DNA of 21,327 bases from Condylostoma magnum (lineage: Eukaryota > Ciliophora > Heterotrichea > Heterotrichida > Condylostomatidae), in contig CAKKTI010000341.1 in the NCBI GenBank assembly GCA_920105805.1, positions 2,241 to 23,567 of the forward strand, given 5' to 3'. Made by a program: the position numbers and the translations under genes. Below the pieces are notes generated by a model that searched no databases, was not told the origin of the DNA, and saw only the letters and a list, made by a program, of their open reading frames with translations. Within the stretch, counting starts at the first letter, position 1. Every line of letters starts with the position of its first letter. Of the stretch, positions 9,244 to 17,958 are shown one piece after another.

Positions 9244-10560
9244 ACATTTTAATAGAATTAGAGACTTTTGTTAGTTTTTGATATTTTATTCATACTAAGA
9301 AAACTCTTTTATATAATTTATAGGATTCTTATACAAAATATGAGGGGTATAAATAATAAACAGTATATTATATAAAACAATAGTGTTATAAAATTTGCTT
9401 AAAAGAATTATAGAAATTCTATCCAATCAGCATTGCAAGGGAAATAATTCTATAAATGGTTTTAAAATATTCTTAAAGGCTAAAAATTAACAGTAGAGCT
9501 TTATGGAAATTTATATCGGACAACTAACCCATTATGAATAGCTTTATTTATGATTTTATCAACAGATTATAGACAACTTGTAGCAGAACTTGAATACTAA
9601 ATTAGAAAGCTAATATATTTTGCTTGAATTATAGAATAACTAAAGCTGTAGCTGCAGAATAAATTTAAATCTTCTATAAATCATACTAATCCTTTGTATG
9701 TATTACAAAAAGCAAGTAAATAGTTATATTTAGAGAATGATGAAATAAATAAATAGTATATGAAAATGTTATCACATTAGCCATACTTTAATAATATCAG
9801 CTTGCATTTTAAAATAAGATTATAGAGATTATTGGATCTTTAGATTTCATCTAGAAATAGATAACTAAAGCAACTGTAGTGACATCAGTTTTAATTTCAA
9901 GAAAAGAGTAATTTTTTCCAGGCAAATAAAATATGATCAATTATTCAATCATTATTGAACGACAGAAGTATAATGATGTCAAATTTCAAGTAATCAATGG
10001 TATCTATAGGATAATTCAAATAAATTACAAGAATTATTGGAAAACATGATTTTATGATTATAAGCTATCGAAAATTTCTTAGTATAGGTAAGTGACTACA
10101 ATTAAGCTTTTAATATAAGTTACTTTTGACAGTTAGAAATACTTATGCAAGATATAAAAGAAGGGATTAAAGGCAATGCTAGCATTATGTATAAGTGAAT
10201 CTTTAATTCTATTTAACTGAATTAATATACCATCTGTAATACAAAAATAATTAATGTAACGGCTCCTTGGAAGAATCAATAAAAGTTATGGCATTGGTGC
10301 AATATTATCTGACACTATAAAATCTGATTTCATTTACGATTATGCTACTAACGACTTAGTCATGGTTTATTGAATAAGTTTTATTTAATATGAAAAAAAA
10401 ATGATCTAAAAATAAACCAAAATTAATATCTAAAATGAGTAATTAAATTGTATGATGTTTAAAATGTGTAGAAAGACTTAAATAGACCCATTGGCTATCT
10501 AAGATTTTTTATTTTAGGCAAAAATATATTTCTAAGCTTTAATTTTTCAAAAATACTATA
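9244..10560 (+). pseudogene. Decayed fragment of a ciliate multipass/PAS-type protein
   Basis: Directly after the carbonic-anhydrase-like gene, one plus frame reads convincingly as protein to about 10200: YRNSIQSALQGKQFYKWF, KLTVELYGNLYRTTNPLW, STDYRQLVAELEYQIRKL, KASKQLYLENDEINKQYMK, LSHQPYFNNISLHFKIRL, QRLLDLQISSRN and IIGKHDFMIIS. From memory, this resembles the cytosolic part, with a PAS-like segment, of large multipass membrane proteins common in ciliates. After about 10200 the likeness weakens, and it seems to resume in another frame from about 10282 (SYGIGAILSDTIKSDFIYDY). There is no N-terminal membrane region or clear start (nearest ATG 9341) and no defined end. A 5'-truncated, frame-disrupted host gene copy is the simplest reading. 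A live gene with unseen introns is possible. Confidence 0.45.
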
Positions 10561-11349
10561 TTTCCAACATAATAAATAAATGCATAAAAGATTTTATAAA
10601 AAGACAATTTTGATCATCAGCAATTGAAAGGCAGTTTAGTTATTATTTACAGCACGTTGTACAAATTGCTATCCAAAGGTGGGCGATTTAGTTTAATAAT
10701 ATGTAGTTTCTATAATACTTGCTAAAAGTAATTAAATGCATTACAATATGTTATTAAAAGTATTATAAATTGCTATATAATATGATAGATTAAATGAATT
10801 GTATTTAATTGAAATTGATAAAGAATACAGTTTTATACTAAATAAGTTTATTGCATTAGATATATTCTTATAAAAATATGTTTATCATAAATATAACAGA
10901 ATTCTATATCTATCTAAATAATTTCTTTATGCTTATATTTTAATAAGCATAAAATGTATAGTATTTTATCAGAGAGTAATCTATAATTAAGATTTATATA
11001 GCGCATATTATTTCATGTCATTAAATATTTTTCTATAAAGGTTGTAGTATTTATCAAGCTTTAATTAATATATTGCTTGAGAACTATCTTATTTACATGA
11101 GCATACTATACTCTCTAATCTTATATAATAGAATCCCTTTAGCATTTATTCTTAATTATATTCAACTATAAAAATGCAACACCTCTCATACAATATACAC
11201 TTAATTATCTAAACACACCAACTAACACACATTCTAATGCAAAACAATACTTACTATCCTTTTCATTCCGATTAAACAATATAGAATTAACATTTCACAA
11301 ATTTATCGAAGAGTAGCCTAACTTTTAATAACGATGTAATATTTTAAAG
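10561..11349. other. AT-rich spacer with no gene seen
   Basis: About 790 bases of very AT-rich DNA before the LRR gene. Plus-strand frames remain open for long stretches only because TGA is rare; composition is low-complexity and no motif repeats. The last 180 bases are somewhat less AT-rich and stay open in the LRR frame (for example IELTFHKFIEEQPNF) but have no in-frame ATG, so they may be 5' UTR or an unrecognised upstream exon. Confidence 0.45.
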
Positions 11350-13182
11350 ATGAGAAATACTCTTCTTCATTCCTCATTTTAAAAACTCGAAAACTATGAC
11401 AAGCCCCAAGCAGAAATAAGTTTGCATTACACTGATAAAGGGGCTTATAGCCTTTCAGGCCTGGAAAAATTCAAAAACCTAACAGAACTCGACCTCAGTA
11501 ATAATTTTTTATAATAATAAATTCCAGAGGTAATGCAGCTTAAGTTTTTAAAGCGATTGATACTTGCGGAAAACAATATCACAGAGTTATGACCATTACC
11601 TTTGAATCTAGAATACCTAAATATACAGGGTAATAATGTAACTTCTCTAGAAAACATCATCCCAGGTTTGTAAAGACTAATAACATTAGATATTACAGGG
11701 AATAACGTTTTTAGTATTAAACCCCTAGGGCAGCTTAAGCATTTAAAATTTCTATATGCTGCTTATAATTCTATATAAGATTTATCAGGATTGGAGGAAT
11801 TTGAGGGAATTCTAGAAGTGGATTTACAGGGTAATTCTATATAAAATTATTATGAGTTAAACATATTAGAGTAATGCTAGAGTCTGGTAGTTATCAATTT
11901 AAATGATAATCCTGTTACTAATGAAATTCTACCTTCTGATCCATCTTAATCCTTAGAAATTCCTGGAGAATTTAAACTGGTTGTAGATGGAATCTTTTGT
12001 AAAAGCTTTTAAAAACTAAGAGAAGTACAGTGCAGTAAGTTTAAGTACATTTTAAAAAAGAAAAAACGAAGCTTTGATGATAAATATTTCTTAGCTAGTC
12101 CGGAATGGCCTCATTCGAAAGGAAACTACACCAACGACTCCCCGTAAATCCTGGATTTTACAATAAAGGAAGAGATTGAGTAAAACTCTAAAGAAGTTAC
12201 ATTGATGAAAGAGGACATTATAGCAGCTATTCAAGAAGTGAATTGCTAGTCGCCCTGTCTTACTATCAGTAGTAGCGAAGAAGATATTTAAGAACATTTC
12301 CAATAAGAGTAATCTGTTTAAATAAAGCCTAAAAACGAATTCGGGATTAGTAGATTGTAATTGGATAAAATAAGTCATCCTAGTCCAGGGAAGTATGGGT
12401 ACAGTACAAAGCCTGAAAGCTATATAGAAACACTGTTTGAGGATTTAATCAGTTACTTTAATCTAGAGTTTCCCAATGAATCTGAGATTAGTATATCAGC
12501 TGACAAGTACGAAATAGCTGCTAATTTTATAAAGCAAAGAGAAGATGAAAGAAGGACTCTAGCTTTAAGCCAATAATACTAAACTGCCCAATTAGAAGAA
12601 AAGTAACAAAGAATAGAAAGATTAATGATGTTATCTAACGATACATAAGATCATGTTGCCAAAAGAAACTTAAAAGCTTCGAAATCATAAATATTGGAAA
12701 ACAAAGTACAAAAGTTGAATGCAGTAATTGATGATTATAAACAAAGATTTGAGCAAGCAGAGTATAATTTTAAATTAAAATTAGAGTAAATAACCCATGA
12801 AAACGACGCAATGAATGCAGAATTGATTCAGTCTCAAAAGACTTTGATACAAAAGATAAGAGAACTTGAAGAGCGTAATACAGAGTTGCAGTAAAACTCA
12901 AGATAGTAAAGCTCAGCTAGATCAAGAAGTGCCATAAGGTAAAACCATTCTAATAATGAATCTTCTATAACAGGAACAATAGACCTAAGCTACTGCTAAA
13001 AGGTAGGTGATAGCGACATGAAGTTCCTTATAAATAAAAAGGTTAGAAATTACATAGATAGGCTGAAAGATAAAATAAGCTAAATGCACCTCAGAATGAA
13101 GAAACTAAGAGAACAAAAGAACAGATATAAGAAAGGTGTGAGTATTTGCAATGAACTAATTTCAGGCCTGTCACCTAAATGA
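11350..13182 (+). CDS. Leucine-rich-repeat and coiled-coil protein
   Basis: 610 residues from ATG 11350 to TGA 13180-13182. Residues about 24-200 hold tandem LRRs of the SDS22/ciliary type: LTELDLSNNFL, LKRLILAENNI, LEYLNIQGNNV, LITLDITGNNV, LKFLYAAYNSI, LEVDLQGNSI and LVVINLNDNPV. A polar, Ser/Gln-rich linker follows. Coiled coil runs from about residue 395 to 520 (KQREDERRTLALSQQ, QKIRELEERNTELQQ) and again at about 560-605 (RLKDKISQMHLRMKKLREQ). One TGA at 11590 (residue 81, TEL-x-PLPLNLEYLNI) is read through within a repeat; many TAA/TAG codons are Gln. It ends at TGA with no TAA or TAG just before it, so UGA also terminates. The architecture recalls centriolar or ciliary LRR/coiled-coil proteins such as LRRCC1, but orthology is not shown. 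MYCBP follows 50 bases downstream. Confidence 0.85.
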
Positions 13183-13232
13183 AAGAGTATGTTATTTAAT
13201 AAATTCAATTTTTGTTGATATAGTAAATAAAG

Positions 13233-13544
13233 ATGAGTTTCTAAACAAGTGATTCAAAAAAGGAAGAGTATAGAAAGTACTTAGAGAAAGCAGGTGTAAT
13301 TGATTAACTAACACGAGTACTAGTAGGCTTATACGAGGAACCAGAAAAACCTTCAAATGCCATAGAGTAAGTTTTAATTAGTTTCATCAAGCGTTATCTA
13401 GGATCACCGACTGACATTGACGCGGAAACACTGAGAGCTGAGTATGAAGCCCTAAAGGAAAGAAACAGTTAACTAGAGCGGGAAGTAGAAGAATTAAGGC
13501 GTGAATTAGAATCACTAAGACCTTCAGAAGATGTTTAGTTATGA
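13233..13544 (+). CDS. MYCBP: MYCBP/AMY-1 (FAP174) family protein
   Basis: 103 residues, the same length as human MYCBP. The match is nearly end to end: DSKKEEYRKYLEKAGVID, then LTRVLVGLYEEPEKPSNAIE, then IKRYLGSPTDIDAETLRAEY, then a heptad helix (LKERNSQLEREVEELRRELESL). In animals AMY-1 binds c-Myc and A-kinase anchoring proteins. In Chlamydomonas the homologue FAP174 is an axonemal central-apparatus protein, so a ciliary or AKAP-docking role is the sensible inference for a ciliate. Glutamines at residues 4 and 25, and others, are TAA. The tail offers two stops, TAG 13536-13538 and TGA 13542-13544; I give the outer one. The upstream gene is an LRR/coiled-coil protein of possible ciliary type. 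Confidence 0.93.
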
Positions 13545-13624
13545 ATTTTACTATACTGAACTATTTCCATCCTTAAACTTCCCTTCTCCACCTCTCCCGC
13601 TTAATTCCCCTTTCTATAAAAAAA
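13545..13624. promoter_or_regulatory. Pyrimidine-rich upstream spacer
   Basis: 80 bases between MYCBP and the ferredoxin-like gene. The centre is C/T-rich on the plus strand (CCCTTCTCCACCTCTCCCGC), unlike the AT-rich spacers elsewhere, and it ends in an A-run just before the ATG. It probably contains the 5' UTR and promoter of the next gene. Confidence 0.35.
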
Positions 13625-14182
13625 ATGCACGTGCCTAGAGCCATTCTCCGATCATCTTTTCCTTACTCATAACAACTCAGACTAGTTAAAAATTTATAAC
13701 CTCATACTTCATAAAAGGCAGAAAAGATATCTGATAAAATTGTATGGATAAACGCAATAGACTCATACGGAGTTAAATCAACAGTTCCTTGCTTCTAAGG
13801 TGAAAGTCTTCTATATGGACTAAAAAGGTATAATTTAGACATAAAAGGATACTGCAACGGTGGTGACTGGCAAGCTTCTGAAATTGAAGACCTTCCTGAT
13901 AACCTACGCTTTGGCCCTGCTTGCTCTGAATGTTAAATAGTTGTCCATGAGCCCTGGGTTAACTATATGAAAGAAATGGGGGAAACGGAGTATACTAGAC
14001 TTATCTCATCAGCTAGTGGTTTCTTTACACCTAAATCAAGACTAGCTTGCTGTCTTAGAGTTGAAAGCTGGATGAATGGAATGGAAATCTCAATAGCAGA
14101 GTGTGACGAGCCCTATCAAATGGAAGAAGTAATTGCTAGGTCAGGAAATAGGAATCAAAACGATAAAACTGCTGAGAGTTAG
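13625..14182 (+). CDS. Ferredoxin-like subunit of mitochondrial complex I (C1-FDX type)
   Basis: 185 residues with an Arg-rich, acid-poor N-terminus fit for mitochondrial import (MHVPRAILRSSFPYS). The core VWINAIDSYGVKSTVPCFQGESLLYGL, the ACSEC pair (Cys100, Cys103) with QIVVHEPW, and PKSRLACC (Cys142) resemble the plant-type complex I ferredoxin, whose pattern (ACSAEC..., SRLGCQ) I recall. That subunit bridges the two arms of complex I in plants and ciliates. An ordinary [2Fe-2S] ferredoxin has a fourth cysteine six residues before the Cys-X2-Cys pair. Here there is none; the nearest, Cys77, is 23 residues upstream. A standard cluster is therefore doubtful. The stop is TAG 14180-14182; the next TGA (14240) would extend into the opposite-strand Rab6 gene. 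Confidence 0.78.
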
Positions 14183-14199
14183 ATAGTTAACAAAATTTA

Positions 14200-14838
<639 letters not shown>

Positions 14839-14852
14839 TTTTGAAATTTATT

Positions 14853-15608
14853 TTAATTAACTGTACTTTTATGTATATTTAGGTTGCAGCAACGTATATC
14901 AGCGCAATGTGCAACTTCTTTTAATAATTTTAAGCATGAAAGCAGCTCTGTGTCTTTTTGATTGTATTTTCAAGTGCTTATACTTATACCGTTGTTGTTG
15001 TGAAGGGAAAATGCCTCTGGAGTGTTATCAACTATACAAGTTTAGCTCAAGTCACGTTCAACTATACTAATGTCTTTTAAGTAAACTCCAATATCATTTC
15101 TTTTGCAGTGCTATCTGTAGAAACGTTTACTTTTTGGTATAAAGGAGTCGTAATTCAGAAATTCTAACACTGTATCTGCGTATTTTTAAGTAGAAGCTGT
15201 AAATATAGCTAAATCATAGTAGTTTACAACTTCTGTAATGAAATCATCAACAAATGGACGCTTAGCAATGTATAAAATATTACTGCCAACTTTTATTTTA
15301 AATGAATTTGGCATATATAAGTAAGAAGCATGTATTAAAGTCTCATCTAAGTCTAAAATAAGAGTTTTCCTTTTGGATAGAATAATCTAGGGATCTTACA
15401 AATTCTTAAACTGTTTATCTTTTGCTGTTTCATTGTAGCAAAATTCTAGAAGGCTTTTAGGTAGTCTTACAAATATCATAATAAATACATGCTGAATAAT
15501 AAGTATAATCATAAGCAGAAATCTGTATAGGTAAGATGCTATAAGGCTAATTTTATCCTATTTAGGCAATCTTCTCTATCTTGTATTTCTAAGAGATATC
15601 TTATGCAT
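14853..15608 (-). CDS. SCP/CTDNEP1 (Dullard)-like HAD phosphatase with N-terminal membrane helix
   Basis: 251 residues. Catalytic motif LILDLDET gives Asp86 (nucleophile) and Asp88. KRPFVDDFI, YDLAIFTASTQKYADTVLEFL, IVDNTPEAF and KDTELLSCLKLL follow, as in FCP1/SCP/CTDNEP1 phosphatases. A basic N-terminus (MHKISLRNTRQRRLPK) precedes one hydrophobic helix (about residues 39-62), matching the nuclear-envelope/ER phosphatase CTDNEP1, which acts on lipin and SMAD-type substrates. The start is ATG 15608-15606; ATG 15479 would lose the helix. TGA at 14970-14972 (residue 213) falls exactly at the invariant Trp of the family motif 'SW' (ISIST-x-KYNQKDTELL), strong evidence for UGA as Trp. The stop is best at TAA 14853-14855; TGA 14823 would overlap the Rab6 start. 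Confidence 0.88.
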
Positions 15609-15631
15609 TTTATGTTAAAATCTATATTAAA

Positions 15632-17038
15632 CTAATACTCAAAACTCTCAGAAACACTATCAATTTCTAGCTTCCTTGTCTCTTTCAACATCAATGCCAT
15701 TAAAGCCGTAGTCACCGATGTCCCTACAATAATAAACATAACAGGAATAATTCCACCATTGAAGTCCATTAAAGCGCCAGTAATTAAAGGAGAGATAGAT
15801 CCTGATAGCTTTTGCATTGCATTGCCCCATCCAAGTCCTATACTTCTAATTTATGCAGGATACAGTTCTGAATTTATAGTGCACAGTCCAGCATAGCATA
15901 TCTGTATTGAAATGTTTTACAGACTTGCAACTATGTATATCTATCACGGTTTCTAGCATAAAAAGAATGCAAAGTATAGCACTGCTACAGTAGATGCTCC
16001 TATGAAAATAGTGAATCTTCTTCCTAGTCTAGATGCCATTGTATATATCGACAACACTCCTCCTAAGCTTCCCAGAAATTATTAAACTGCTATTATTGAG
16101 TATAACCCCAGTCCATTTGGACTAATTCCAGAGTTATCTAAGAATTCAGGGAAAAAGAATTGAAATGAGCAAAAGGCATAGTTAATGCAGAAAAATGACT
16201 AAGTAGAACTTACACCTCCTATAAAAAATGTAGTTGAAAGAAATCTTTTGTTGAAAATTTATCCTACTAACTGCTTAAATGATAAATCTTAATCAGTGCG
16301 CTAGATTTCTGTAAGTGTTAAATTATTATACTATTCTATTTGAAGATTATTGTATTTTGATAACTGTTTAAAACTTACATATTGTAATATTTGATCACAG
16401 TTCTCCTGATCTTATTGTGCAAAGTAATACTTAGGTGATTCTTTTAGTCTAAGTCGTAGTAATAGCTATATTAAATTGTATATTATTGAAACTATAGCTA
16501 TTACTCTCCATGTATCTAGTTAAGAGTTTAGTATAACCGTAATTATAGCAAAAAGGGCTACGAAACCTCCACTTAACGCCCCACTTAGTGGTAAAATAGC
16601 ATATAACTATGATTTTGAGGGAGGAAGATAGCCATTCATAATAGCTCCAGATAAGATAGGCTCTCCTCCTATTCCAAATCCACCTATGAATAATGCGGTA
16701 TTAATTTCATATATATTTGTGGAAAATACGACACCTATTTGGGCCGCAATAGCAAATATGACAGTAAATCTAAAACATTTTACCCTTCCTTTATTATCTC
16801 CCAAGTATCCTCAGAAAAAGGATCCTGCAAATACACCAACCATATATATTGTACTCATAGACCCTCGCACTATATTCTCTAAATCTCATGCAGAACCTAT
16901 TGTTATCATATATATTGAAACAATAATTATCCACATGAGATCTTATCCAAAGGACATTGCACAGGTTATTAAAACATAAGTTTAGTAGCGAGTTCAGCCT
17001 ATTTTGTTTAATTATTCATCTACGTAATTGCTTTGCAT
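15632..17038 (-). CDS. Major facilitator superfamily transporter (SV2/sugar-porter-like)
   Basis: 468 residues, 12 predicted membrane spans. It starts MQSNYVDEQLNKIG-x-TRYQTYVLI, the 'IGxGRYQ' entry typical of SV2-like transporters. FF-x-GYLGDNKGRVKCF is the MFS motif A between helices 2 and 3. IGGFGIGGEPILSGAIMNGYLPP, SELYPAQIRSIGLGWGNAMQKLSG and PLITGALMDFNGG follow. TGA codons occur at residues 15, 51, 76 and 365 (16994, 16886, 16811, 15944). The one at 76 sits where relatives have Trp (FFWGYLSD). The substrate is unknown; an organic ion or sugar is likely. The stop is TAG 15632-15634 after VSESFEY; reading on would run into the phosphatase gene, whose ATG lies 24 bases downstream. Confidence 0.9.
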
Positions 17039-17114
17039 ATTTTTAATGTGAGAAAAGTAAAAAAAAGTTATTATATAATGATAATACTAACATTCACCAA
17101 TAAAAGAATCATAA
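17039..17114. promoter_or_regulatory. 76-bp upstream spacer of the transporter gene
   Basis: The gap between the RING ligase stop and the transporter start, both minus. It is AT-rich with runs of A on the plus strand, the longest of the intergenic gaps between 14200 and 20778, and likely includes the transporter promoter and the RING gene 3' end. The second candidate RING stop (TGA 17109-17111) lies inside it. Confidence 0.4.
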
Positions 17115-17945
17115 CTAACTTCTAATAGGCATTTCTAGTAAATGAGTGATTGTAGTTCTGCATATAGGGCATTTACTCCTCCTTTAAGTCTTAAGATAAT
17201 CTCCGCACTTTTTGCACAAGCACAAATGCCTACAGGGCAGTACAATAGTTGTTTTATGCTCGGTCATACATACCACACATTCAGCCTCTGTTTCCCCATT
17301 ATCATCCGTCAGTCCCCAAATCTCATGAAAATCATACGACTACCCTTGATCTAGTAGTCTTTATTGGATAATCCTTAATGTATACACTTCAGATGTAGTA
17401 TTATAAGCTAAATAAGTAGTAAGGGTAATTTAAGGGTTTCTCTACGCAATTATTTGAATAACTATTGGAAATAACTTCCCATTACGACAGGTTAAAATAT
17501 CATTATTCATTCCCTAAAGATTAAGCTGAATGTTGTTTGTAGGAAACTGCTGCTTTATTCCACTCTACATATTAAAGCTCATCGGCTAAGGATACAAACT
17601 ATCATTTACCTTGAATCTGTCTAAAACTTACTGAACCTATTAAGTCTTTTCATCCCTTTCTTCTTCAACGAATTAATACACTACAATAGTTGCATTGCAA
17701 GTAGCATCAAAATCAAAATTAAGGTGGTATATTTGACTGTTGAGTGTATCTTGAGTTATTTGCAGTGATTTTAGATCGATATTAACAGGAAGTTCAATTT
17801 CTTTATTGAGAGGCACTGAAGGTAGTTAGTTTTACCTATACTACTGGCTTACTTGATTAATTTAATCTCTAATTTCCCTCAATCTCGCCGAGATGTTGTT
17901 ACTGGGACGATTTCCCCCTTACTCCTAGTTTTGCCTATTCCCCAT
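17115..17945 (-). CDS. Mahogunin (MGRN1/RNF157/LOG2)-type RING E3 ubiquitin ligase
   Basis: 276 residues. It begins MGNRQN, with Gly2 and a small polar context suited to N-myristoylation, as in plant LOG2-type ligases. A Gln-rich linker leads to the beta-rich domain specific to this family (LNFDFDATCNATIVVYQFVEE, GMNNDILTCRNGKLFPIVIQI, DFHEIWGLTDDNGE). The C-terminal RING reads ECVVCMTEHKTTIVLPCRHL, then CLCKKCGDYL, then SKCPICRTTITHLLEM, with the Cys/His spacing of MGRN1. Such enzymes ubiquitinate membrane or trafficking proteins from the membrane surface. The stop is TAG 17115-17117, with a second stop, TGA, two codons on. No internal TGA; many TAG/TAA codons as Gln. The start lies 13 bases after the stop of the sterol-sensing-domain gene. 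Confidence 0.9.
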
Positions 17946-17958
17946 TTTTTACCTAACT

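Noticed and set aside
11161-11349. Upstream extension of the LRR protein
   Set aside because: The frame is open and partly protein-like but has no in-frame ATG, so the start at 11350 is kept.
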